Below, in pieces: positions 6,311 through 14,122 of a DNA stretch of 21,156 nt (the stretch's first letter is position 1; each line of letters opens with the position of its first letter). The notes under the pieces were generated by a model. It made no database searches and was not told the DNA's origin. It saw nothing but the letters and a program-made list of their open reading frames with translations. Source of the DNA: Flavobacteriales bacterium UBA7325 (GTDB lineage Bacteria > Bacteroidota > Bacteroidia > Flavobacteriales_D > Crocinitomicaceae); NCBI GenBank assembly GCA_002471375.1, contig DKPV01000037.1:1-21156 (forward strand), read 5' to 3'. Position numbers and translations under genes: made by a program.

Positions 6311-7501
6311 ATGTCAATAGGAACCGAAGAGTTTTTAGCACTACAAGGGCAAACAAACGAAAGTCCATATTTAATTGAGATTGCCTCGGCTGAAGGAATT
6401 TACATTACCGACATTAGTGGTAAGAAGTATATGGATATGATCGCTGGTGTAGCCGTGAACAATATTGGTCACAGGCATCCTAAAGTGATTGATTCTATCA
6501 AAGAGCAGTTAGATCAACATTTACATGTAATGGTCTATGGAGAGTTCGTACAAAGTAGCCAAGTTGATTTCGCAAAAAAATTAACCACACTCCTACCGAA
6601 TAATCTCGATTCGGTATATACCGTAAATTCAGGCACAGAAGCAAACGAGGCAGCTCTGAAACTGGCTAAAAGATCAACCGGGCGTACCGAATTGGTCTCT
6701 TTTAGAGGCTCATATCATGGTAGTACTCATGGCTCAATGAGTGTCTCAGGGAACGAAACAAAGAAATCAGCATTCAGACCGCTGTTGCCAGATGTGCGGT
6801 TCTTGGAATTTAACTCTCTCGATGACCTTCAACAAATCAGCACAAAAACAGCTGGTGTTATTATTGAAACAGTTCAGGGAGATGCGGGCGTACGTGTGCC
6901 TACCATGGAATTCATGCATGCACTACGAACAAGATGTTCTGAGGTTGGAGCATTGCTCATTTTCGATGAAATTCAGTGTGGCATCGGACGAATAGGAAGT
7001 TTATTCGCATTCGAACAATTTAATGTCATTCCAGATATATTGACATTAGGGAAGGCTCTAGGTGGTGGGATGCCAATTGGAGCTTTAGTTTCATCTCAAG
7101 ATTTGCTCTCCGAATTCACACATAATCCAGCACTTGGTCATATTACAACTTTTGGTGGACATCCCGTCAATTGTGCAGCCGCCGCGGCATGCTTAGATGT
7201 TATGACTTCGGAAATTGATTATGGTGTCATCGAAGAAAATGGTCACTTGCTAGAAGAAATAATCTCAGGCAGTGACGAAATTCTAGAAATTCGTAGAATT
7301 GGAATGATGTTCGCGTTTGACATGGTATCGACAGAGCGCGTTGCTAAAGTAGTGGACAAATGCCTTGAGAAGGGACTTATAAGTTTCTGGTTTCTATCAC
7401 ACCCAAATAGCTTTCGTCTTTCACCGCCATTGACTATCACTAATGGAGAAATTAGACAAGCGGGACAGATCGTCTTGGAGGCAATTTCAGAAACGGCTTA
7501 G
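6311..7501 (+). CDS. Class III PLP-dependent aminotransferase
   Basis: A 396-residue fold-type I aminotransferase of the acetylornithine/ornithine/4-aminobutyrate class. Visible motifs are SGTEANEAALKLA (107-119, phosphate binding), FRGSYHGST (131-139), IFDEIQCGIGRIG (217-229, Asp219 pairs with the PLP ring nitrogen), LGKALGGGMPIGA (246-258, Lys248 forms the Schiff base) and TTFGGHPVNCAAA (279-291). The substrate cannot be read from the sequence; GABA, acetylornithine, lysine and putrescine transaminases all remain possible. It is the last gene of the plus-strand run, 2 bases after the Spy-like gene. Its TAG stop overlaps the stop of the convergent bioA, another class III aminotransferase, and no terminator is visible between them. 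It is not a BioA: the WHPFTQ signature of the neighbour is absent. Confidence 0.9.
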   Translation: MSIGTEEFLALQGQTNESPYLIEIASAEGIYITDISGKKYMDMIAGVAVNNIGHRHPKVIDSIKEQLDQHLHVMVYGEFVQSSQVDFAKKLTTLLPNNLDSVYTVNSGTEANEAALKLAKRSTGRTELVSFRGSYHGSTHGSMSVSGNETKKSAFRPLLPDVRFLEFNSLDDLQQISTKTAGVIIETVQGDAGVRVPTMEFMHALRTRCSEVGALLIFDEIQCGIGRIGSLFAFEQFNVIPDILTLGKALGGGMPIGALVSSQDLLSEFTHNPALGHITTFGGHPVNCAAAAACLDVMTSEIDYGVIEENGHLLEEIISGSDEILEIRRIGMMFAFDMVSTERVAKVVDKCLEKGLISFWFLSHPNSFRLSPPLTITNGEIRQAGQIVLEAISETA

Positions 7502-8775
7502 TTCTTTATTGAATCTAAAAACTCGAGAACCGCAGCGGTAATCTCATCATACTCACCTTCTTTGATGGTATATGGTGGATTGATAAAAATCACATTCCCA
7601 AGAGGGCGCAGCAGAATTCCCCGCTTCAAGAAGAAATCGTACGCTAGTTTTTTCACATCAGAAAAATAGGTATTGCCCTCACCTGTATCGACCTCGAATG
7701 CAGTAATGGTTCCTTGTCGACGTAAATTACATACATTGTCACACGATTTCAGTTTTTCTAAAAAGAATTCACCCCAAGCTTCAATTTTTTTAATCTTCTC
7801 CCAAGTGGAATCCTGCTCAAATAAATCAAGATTAGCACATGCAACAGCACACGCTATAGGGTTCGCAGTAAATGAGTGACCGTGAAGTAATGCCTTCGAA
7901 GCATCATCAGACATAAATGCTTGATATACTTTATCCGAAGCCACAGTCAACCCTAGGGCCATCACACCTGCAGTAAGCCCTTTCGATAGTGCAACAAAAT
8001 CTGGTTTCTCTGAACAAAAGTCACCTGCGAAGAGTTTTCCTGTCCTCCCAAAACCTGTCATTACCTCATCAAAAATAACTAGTGTCCCGAAGTCATGGGC
8101 GAGCTTTGTCAGCTCCTCTAGAAATGTAACAGAATACATTCTCATTCCCGCTGCTCCTTGAACCAGAGGCTCAACAATAAGAACAGCTACCTCTTGCCCT
8201 TCGAGGTAAGATTTTGCTTGTTGTAAAACTTCCTGCTCGTTAGATTCATTTGGAAAATCTATGTAATCAGCATCGAAGAAAAATGGTTCAAATGGCTTAT
8301 TGAAATATCCTCTTTGACCCACAGACATTGCACCGAATGTATCACCATGATAAGATCCTTGCATGGCCACAACCTTTCTTCGAGTTTCTCCAATATTGTG
8401 GAAGTATTGAAATGCCATTTTTAAAGCTATCTCTATTGCTGTCGATCCATTATCCGAAAAGAACACCTTAGATAACTGCTCCGGTAACTTAGCGGTTATT
8501 CTAGTGGCTAATTCAACCGCTTTTGGGTGAGTTACTCCAGCGAAAACAACATGGTCCAATGTTTTAAACTGATCGTTTATGGCTTCTGCGATGTGCGGAT
8601 GTCCATGACCGTGAACATTAACCCACCACGAACTATTCGCATCTATGTACGATTTACCCTTAACATCATAGAGAAGAACACCTTCAGCCCTAACGATTTC
8701 AATCGGGTCATCTGCAGTTTGGTGTTGGGTAAATGGATGCCACACGTGCGCAATATCATCAGATAATATACTCAT
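7498..8775 (-). CDS. bioA: Adenosylmethionine-8-amino-7-oxononanoate aminotransferase
   Basis: A 425-residue enzyme that uses S-adenosylmethionine to aminate 8-amino-7-oxononanoate (KAPA) to 7,8-diaminononanoate (DAPA) in biotin synthesis, with PLP. The BioA signature WHPFTQ is at 12-17, with SSWWVNVHGHGHP at 48-60, SYHGDTFGAMSVG (141-153), VIFDEVMTGFGRTG (233-246, Asp236) and LSKGLTAG (263-270, catalytic Lys265). Length and motif order are normal for the family. It lies 42 bases downstream of bioD on the same strand and is the last gene of the pheT-bioD-bioA run. The next plus-strand gene ends tail-to-tail with it, the two stop codons sharing bases 7499-7500. No BioF, BioB or BioC is in the window, so the rest of the pathway must be elsewhere. 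Confidence 0.96.
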   Translation of the reverse strand: MSILSDDIAHVWHPFTQHQTADDPIEIVRAEGVLLYDVKGKSYIDANSSWWVNVHGHGHPHIAEAINDQFKTLDHVVFAGVTHPKAVELATRITAKLPEQLSKVFFSDNGSTAIEIALKMAFQYFHNIGETRRKVVAMQGSYHGDTFGAMSVGQRGYFNKPFEPFFFDADYIDFPNESNEQEVLQQAKSYLEGQEVAVLIVEPLVQGAAGMRMYSVTFLEELTKLAHDFGTLVIFDEVMTGFGRTGKLFAGDFCSEKPDFVALSKGLTAGVMALGLTVASDKVYQAFMSDDASKALLHGHSFTANPIACAVACANLDLFEQDSTWEKIKKIEAWGEFFLEKLKSCDNVCNLRRQGTITAFEVDTGEGNTYFSDVKKLAYDFFLKRGILLRPLGNVIFINPPYTIKEGEYDEITAAVLEFLDSIKN

Positions 8776-8817
8776 GATGCAAAGTTAAGAATTGACATCA
8801 ATTCTTGTCAAATCCTT

Positions 8818-9426
8818 CTACAATTGGAACAATTTCGCTTGTTCAGCTATGAAAGACCTATCCACTTTATCTGCCAATGGAATTCGAGCTAACATCTTTA
8901 CGCCGGAACACTTAAGAATCGCTTCTTCGGTTGTTCTATTTTCATCTCCAACAAAGACAATACCCTCAATTTGACAACCTCTATTTTTTAACATTTCAAT
9001 TGTCAAAAGGCTATGGTTTATACTTCCTAAATAGTGACGAGATACGACTATGACGGGCAATCCCCATTTTTCAAAAGCATCGATATATAGTAATCCATCA
9101 TTATTTATGGGAACCATCAATCCTCCGGCACCCTCAATAATTAAATTTCCATCAACTCTAGGGATTTGCAGATCGTCGAGCGAGATCTTGACACCATCCT
9201 TTTCTGCAGCAGCGTGAGGGGACATTGGTGAATTCAATCTAAAGGCCTCTTGAAGAACGCTTACATTGGAAGTATACGTCATAATTTTAATCGAGTCACT
9301 TGACGCTAGATCACCTGCCTGAACAGGTTTCCAATAAGTCGCACTTAATGATTCAGCAACTATAGCACTCACCACAGTTTTACCAACCTCAGTACCTATT
9401 CCTGTAATAACATATTGGTCGTTCAC
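8818..9426 (-). CDS. bioD: Dethiobiotin synthetase
   Basis: A 202-residue ATP-dependent enzyme that closes the ureido ring of DAPA with CO2 to form dethiobiotin, the step after BioA. The P-loop GIGTEVGKT lies at 9-17, the substrate-binding YWKPVQAG at 31-38, the SPHAA segment at 69-73 and the second nucleotide/substrate motif EGAGGLMVP at 98-106, all typical of BioD. The length is slightly below the usual 220-240, but all core motifs are present. It starts 14 bases after the pheT stop and ends 42 bases before bioA, which supports cotranscription. The start chosen at 9426 places the P-loop 8 residues in, the normal distance for the family. Confidence 0.95.
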   Translation of the reverse strand: MNDQYVITGIGTEVGKTVVSAIVAESLSATYWKPVQAGDLASSDSIKIMTYTSNVSVLQEAFRLNSPMSPHAAAEKDGVKISLDDLQIPRVDGNLIIEGAGGLMVPINNDGLLYIDAFEKWGLPVIVVSRHYLGSINHSLLTIEMLKNRGCQIEGIVFVGDENRTTEEAILKCSGVKMLARIPLADKVDRSFIAEQAKLFQL

Positions 9427-9440
9427 AAATAACTATTTAA

Positions 9441-11873
9441 TTACCTCAATTGAGCTCCAAGTTTAGACTCGAGTTCTCCGCGGATTTTATCCATGACACC
9501 ATCGATTTGCTGATCTTTCAATGTTTTTTCAGGATCTTGAAATTTGAAAGATACAGCATATGACTTCTTACCTTCAGCCAAGTTTTTGCCTTCGTAAACA
9601 TCAAAAAGTCCTACTTCTTTTAGAAGTTTTTTATCACATCCACGTGCAATTTCCTCGATCTCTGAAAAATTGATTTTCGTATCTAGCAGTAACGAGAAAT
9701 CTCTTCTAACTGCAAACGTCTTTGGAAGCTCAGTGTACTTTACTTTTACAAATTTCAGTGAATCGATGATTAAATCCCAATCCAGATCAGCAATGAATAC
9801 GTCTTGTTTAATACCGAAGTGCTTCTTCATTTTTGGAGAAGCCCATCCAATCTCTCCTACTTTATTCTTTAGAATGTATAGCTGGACACCATCTTCCAAC
9901 AAAGAATTCTTGAAAGATTTCTCCTTCAACAATCCTTTTAGACCGATTCTTTCCAATAAACCTAGGGCTGTTCCCTTTATAGTATAGTAAGATGATTTGA
10001 GGTTTGCAGAATTCCAGTTTTCCGATTCACGACTGCCAGTCATGGCAATCATAAGTCTTCTATTTTCAGAGTATTCTGATCCGTATTTGTGGTAGGTTTT
10101 ACCGAACTCGTAAATTTTCAGATCGGGTCGTTGTCTATTCTGATTTCGTGTTACTGTTTCAAGCGCATCATAAAGAAGCGACTGACGCATCACGTTCAAG
10201 TCTTGACTCAGAGGATTCAACATCTCAACATTCCACTCCGATCTCACTACATCCCCTCCAAGCTTTTCAGCATAATCGGCCTTTGTAAGTGAATTATTTA
10301 AAGTTTCCACAAATCCTTGTCCAACGAGCATTTCAGATATAGTAGTCTGTAATTTCTCAACATTTGGTTTTGCAAATACTCCGATCGAAGAATTCAACTT
10401 AGCAGGATTTGCCACTTTATTGAATCCATATATTCTTAGTACCTCTTCAATAACGTCCGCCTCGCGAGTCACATCAACTCGGTAAGCAGGAACATCAAGT
10501 TGGGCTATTCCATCTGCAACAGACAAAACCTGAATGTCCAATTCCTTCAATATTTTATTCGTCAGCTCAACAGAAATCTCGTCTCCAATCAAGCGATTAC
10601 AACGATCATAACTAAACTCAACTGTAACATTTTCAATTGGCTTTGGGTTGGTATCTGTAACATTCATGGACACTTCTCCTCCTGCCAACTCCTGAATAAG
10701 AAGTGCTGCACGCTTAAGTGCGTAATCCGTTTGATTCGGATCAACGCCTCTTTCATAGCGGAATGAAGAATCAGTATTTAATCCGTGAAACTTTGCCGTC
10801 TTACGAACTGACACTGGATTAAAGTAGGCCGACTCCAAGAAGACATCAGTTGTCTTATCTTTAATCCCCGAATCATCACCTCCAAAAACACCCGCGATAC
10901 ACAGATGATCAGAACCATTTGTTATCATCATATTATCGGATGAAAGCTTTCTTTCCACCTCATCAAGGGTCGTAAATACGTCTCCTTCCAAGGCATTCTT
11001 TACAACAATATTACTCTCCAATTTAGCAACGTCGAAAGCATGTAAAGGATTTCCTAATTCATGCATAACGAAGTTTGTCACATCGACAACATTATTTATC
11101 GGTGATAAACCAATCGAACGTAAACGCTTTTGCAACCACGATGGAGAAGGTGCAACCTTCACTCCCTTTATCGTAGTTCCCATATATCTTGGGCATAGCT
11201 CAGCGTTTTCAACTTCAATTCCAATAGGAAGGCTATTATTGTCAACCTTGAAATTATCCACATTCGGAATATTTAAAGACAGACCTGCATTCTCGTGGAC
11301 ATTTAAATAAGCAACGAGATCTCGTGCTACACCGATATGCCCCATGGCATCTGATCTATTTGGAGTCAATCCAATTTCTATCTCATAATCATCTTCAAGC
11401 TCAAAGTACGTTGCGGCTTTCGTTCCAACAGAAATAGAATTGTCTACAATTAGAATTCCATCATGTGATTCACCAAATCCAAGCTCATCTTCAGCACATA
11501 GCATTCCGAGTGACTCAACACCCCTAATTTTTGATTTCTTGATTTTAAAATTCTCCTCCGGACTCGGGTGAAGCGTACAACCTACGGTAGCCACAACAAC
11601 CTTCTGCCCAACAGCAACGTTTGGAGCCCCACATACAATTTGTAAAGGCTCAGCCCCAGTTGATACCGTGGTCACATTAAGACGATCGGCATCTGGATGT
11701 TTTTCACATGTCAAGACTTCTCCAATCACAACGCCTTCCAATCCACCTTTCACCGCTTCTATTTTCGCCACGCCTTCAACTTCCAGACCTGTGTCTGTTA
11801 GGATTTTACTCATCTCTTCAGGAGACAAATCCGTGTTGATATATTCCTTCAACCAATTATACGAAACCTTCAT
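9441..11873 (-). CDS. pheT: Phenylalanyl-tRNA synthetase, beta subunit
   Basis: An 810-residue beta chain of the alpha2-beta2 synthetase that charges tRNA-Phe. Domains in order: an N-terminal segment, then the tRNA-binding EMAP-like domain (about 40-150, with KHPDADRLNVTTV and IVCGAPNVAVGQKVVVA); the B3/B4 editing region (about 210-380, SPINNVVDVTNFVMHELGNP); B5 (about 405-475); the catalytic-like core (about 480-690); and the C-terminal anticodon-binding FDX-ACB domain (about 718-810, TFAVRRDFSLLLD). Length is normal (about 800). The alpha subunit pheS is not next to it, common in Bacteroidota. It follows the histidine kinase by 10 bases and precedes bioD by 14 bases, so a housekeeping synthetase appears to share a transcript with a sensor kinase and with biotin synthesis. 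Confidence 0.97.
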   Translation of the reverse strand: MKVSYNWLKEYINTDLSPEEMSKILTDTGLEVEGVAKIEAVKGGLEGVVIGEVLTCEKHPDADRLNVTTVSTGAEPLQIVCGAPNVAVGQKVVVATVGCTLHPSPEENFKIKKSKIRGVESLGMLCAEDELGFGESHDGILIVDNSISVGTKAATYFELEDDYEIEIGLTPNRSDAMGHIGVARDLVAYLNVHENAGLSLNIPNVDNFKVDNNSLPIGIEVENAELCPRYMGTTIKGVKVAPSPSWLQKRLRSIGLSPINNVVDVTNFVMHELGNPLHAFDVAKLESNIVVKNALEGDVFTTLDEVERKLSSDNMMITNGSDHLCIAGVFGGDDSGIKDKTTDVFLESAYFNPVSVRKTAKFHGLNTDSSFRYERGVDPNQTDYALKRAALLIQELAGGEVSMNVTDTNPKPIENVTVEFSYDRCNRLIGDEISVELTNKILKELDIQVLSVADGIAQLDVPAYRVDVTREADVIEEVLRIYGFNKVANPAKLNSSIGVFAKPNVEKLQTTISEMLVGQGFVETLNNSLTKADYAEKLGGDVVRSEWNVEMLNPLSQDLNVMRQSLLYDALETVTRNQNRQRPDLKIYEFGKTYHKYGSEYSENRRLMIAMTGSRESENWNSANLKSSYYTIKGTALGLLERIGLKGLLKEKSFKNSLLEDGVQLYILKNKVGEIGWASPKMKKHFGIKQDVFIADLDWDLIIDSLKFVKVKYTELPKTFAVRRDFSLLLDTKINFSEIEEIARGCDKKLLKEVGLFDVYEGKNLAEGKKSYAVSFKFQDPEKTLKDQQIDGVMDKIRGELESKLGAQLR

Positions 11874-11883
11874 TCTAATTTAT

Positions 11884-13956
11884 TTATTCTCCATCAAATT
11901 TAATCCTAAAATATGAACCCCCATCGTTGATAAATTCATATTCCCCATCCAACTGTTCCACAAGAGCATTAATCAGCTCGAGACCAAGTGTTTGCTCATT
12001 TTCACGTGCGCCATGAATGTCAAATCCAACACCATCATCCCCAATTAACAACTCTTTACTATCACCATTCTCGCTCAAAACGACCTTTATCGTTCCGCTC
12101 ATCTTACCTGCAAAAGCATGCTTTAGGGAGTTGGAAATAATTTCATTAGTGAGCAAACCAAGTGGAACTAAGGTATCAATACCCACGTTTCTTCCTATCT
12201 GAATTGATATATCCTTCTCAATGACAATATCCAAACTGTATGCATCGATCAGGTCATTAATCAAATCATTGTAATAATTATTTATATCGATAACTGCTAG
12301 GTCTCCACTCTTATACATTGATTCATGTACAAGTGCCATGGAAGACACTCTGTTTTCAAAGTCCAATAGCATAATTTGAGTGCGCTCATCCATTTTCTCA
12401 TTGCCCTGAAGCCGGATCAAGCTTTTAATTATTTGGAGGTTATTCTTTACGCGATGGTGAACTTCTTTCAACAATGTTTCTTTCTCCTCCTTACTAATCA
12501 TCGTTGTCCGCAACTGCTCATTCACAAGATTCATCTGCTTGGTTTGACGAGCATAGGCGCGCTGTTTGAAAAACAAGAGTATTGCACTAATGACTAAAAA
12601 CAGAGTCACGAATCCTAGAATCATAATTAATACATTCGAAGAAGCTTCCTTCTCCTCAAGTTCTGTTGTCCTAGCGTCCAATTCAGCATTTGTCTTGGAC
12701 AATGTGGTGATTAGACTTTTACTTTGCTGATCATCGAATTGGGCTTGAAGAACAGAGGTTAATACTTTTTGGGATTCTTCATCTAGCGTATCTAGTTCAT
12801 CAAAGACGTGCTGAAGGTAGAGGTACGCCTCTTCATAATTTCCATTTGCTGCAGCAAATTTTGAATAATTTATCCGAACGAACCGCAATATCTCAGCATG
12901 GTCATATTCCAAAGCGTAATCTTCGGCAAGTGTAGCATACTTGACAAAATTCTTATCATCTCCATTTTCCATATAGATTTCCGAAAAATTCAGATAGGTA
13001 GATGATAGTGTTTCAAAGTCTTTGTTCTCAATTTTTTCAGCCTCAGATTTCTTAAGATATTCTATTGCCTTCTGGACATCACCCTTCTGTTTATAGACGA
13101 GGGATATGTTATTGAAGGTATAGCTTAACGAATTTGTCTTGCCTGATTTTCGTCGATTCAAGATGGCCAGCTGATAATTTTTAAGAGCTAAATCATACTT
13201 TTCCTGCAATCGAAAAACATTCCCAATGTTATTATAAACATTTGCAAGCCCATAATAATTTTTGTCCTCTAAGTTGATCTCTTCTGCTAATCTGTATTGC
13301 TCTAGTGCGCCATCGTAATCCTCCTCTTTCTTCAGAAGCACACCGATGTTAATGGCTGTTGACGCTCGCTTTTTATCAAGGCCGTAACGTACCGCGAGGT
13401 TATATGCTTGATGATAGAGTGGCAATGCCTGTGTGTAATCGCCCAGATCCTTATGAATGACTCCCAAGCCGTTCAAGCAATTAATTTGCCTAGATGGGTT
13501 GTCAAGCTGATCGTAGTACTTTTCCGCTTCTCTATAGGATAAAACAGCTTCATCCAATTGATATCCTGCCCTTTGATATTGTGCCAATCGATATAGCGCA
13601 TCCGCAAGATCAGCCCGGTTATCCAACGATCTACGCGCCTCGACCGCTTCGATTTTCTGTGCGATCGCCTGGTCATACTCTAGCTTTCTGTAGTGGTACG
13701 ACGCAAATGCATCGATCACATCCACCTGAACATCTTTCGGCTGGCCAGAAGCTAATTTTTTTGCTACTTTGAGTTGATGCAGTGCATCTTCATCAGTAAG
13801 GGACTTCTCAGATATTAAAACTGTGAGGCGTACTTTTTCGCGGACCGAACTACTACCCGTTTGTAAATCATAAAGGCTATCTAATTCAGCCGTTTGGCCA
13901 AAAGAATAAGCACCAATAAATAGCCCTATAAAAAGTATGTAAAATGGCTTCCGCAT
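11884..13956 (-). CDS. TPR-containing sensor histidine kinase (HisKA_2 type)
   Basis: A 690-residue membrane sensor kinase. A signal peptide (1-21, ...GAYSFGQ) leads into a periplasmic domain of tandem tetratricopeptide repeats (about 80-385, for example YNNIGNVFRLQEKYDLALKN). A coiled coil follows (about 410-438), then one membrane helix (about 441-463) and a cytoplasmic kinase. The phosphoacceptor region KEVHHRVKNNLQIIKSLIRL starts at Lys497, with His500/501; this is the HisKA_2 type, as in PdtaS-like kinases. The ATP-binding domain has the N-box NEIISNSLKHAF (604-615), G1 GDDGVGFD (639-646) and TLGLELI (656-662). No response regulator is adjacent, so it is an orphan kinase here, though it heads the operon with pheT and bioDA. 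Its target is unknown. The start ATG gives a full signal peptide, which supports it. Confidence 0.93.
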   Translation of the reverse strand: MRKPFYILFIGLFIGAYSFGQTAELDSLYDLQTGSSSVREKVRLTVLISEKSLTDEDALHQLKVAKKLASGQPKDVQVDVIDAFASYHYRKLEYDQAIAQKIEAVEARRSLDNRADLADALYRLAQYQRAGYQLDEAVLSYREAEKYYDQLDNPSRQINCLNGLGVIHKDLGDYTQALPLYHQAYNLAVRYGLDKKRASTAINIGVLLKKEEDYDGALEQYRLAEEINLEDKNYYGLANVYNNIGNVFRLQEKYDLALKNYQLAILNRRKSGKTNSLSYTFNNISLVYKQKGDVQKAIEYLKKSEAEKIENKDFETLSSTYLNFSEIYMENGDDKNFVKYATLAEDYALEYDHAEILRFVRINYSKFAAANGNYEEAYLYLQHVFDELDTLDEESQKVLTSVLQAQFDDQQSKSLITTLSKTNAELDARTTELEEKEASSNVLIMILGFVTLFLVISAILLFFKQRAYARQTKQMNLVNEQLRTTMISKEEKETLLKEVHHRVKNNLQIIKSLIRLQGNEKMDERTQIMLLDFENRVSSMALVHESMYKSGDLAVIDINNYYNDLINDLIDAYSLDIVIEKDISIQIGRNVGIDTLVPLGLLTNEIISNSLKHAFAGKMSGTIKVVLSENGDSKELLIGDDGVGFDIHGARENEQTLGLELINALVEQLDGEYEFINDGGSYFRIKFDGE

Positions 13957-13965
13957 CGCTACTTA

Positions 13966-13973
13966 CAAAGTTA
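13966..13973 (-). promoter_or_regulatory. Candidate -7 element for the histidine kinase operon
   Basis: TAACTTTG on the minus strand matches TAnnTTTG at all defined bases and ends 9 bases before the ATG at 13956. With the usual short distance to the start site, the transcript would begin only a few bases before the start codon (nearly leaderless). No good -33 element was found at 19-21 bases. Confidence 0.4.
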
Positions 13974-14074
13974 GAATAATTATCCTTTTGAAGTACTTGA
14001 GCACAAGCAATCTAAGTCTAAAAAGAATAGCAGGAGTCAATCATATATTTCATTGTTGTTCATTCAGTTAAAGA

Positions 14075-14105
14075 TTTGAATCCACGATACTTTTTCCGAT
14101 TTTTG
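14075..14105 (+). promoter_or_regulatory. Promoter of the TonB receptor / DUF4249 operon
   Basis: TTTG at 14075-14078, a spacer of 19 bases, then GATTTTTG at 14098-14105. This matches the Bacteroidota TTTG-N19-TAnnTTTG arrangement except for the first base of the -7 box. It lies 17 bases upstream of the ATG at 14123, a plausible short leader. Spacing and position together make this one of the better promoter candidates in the window. Confidence 0.5.
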
Positions 14106-14122
14106 TAGAAACTAAAGTCTGA

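Noticed and set aside
9670..9987. Open frames opposite pheT, the histidine kinase and transketolase genes (for example 9670-9987 plus, 12376-12597 plus, 1763-1969 minus)
   Set aside because: They mirror strongly recognised genes on the other strand, have no recognisable domain or signal, and their composition is that of antisense shadows.
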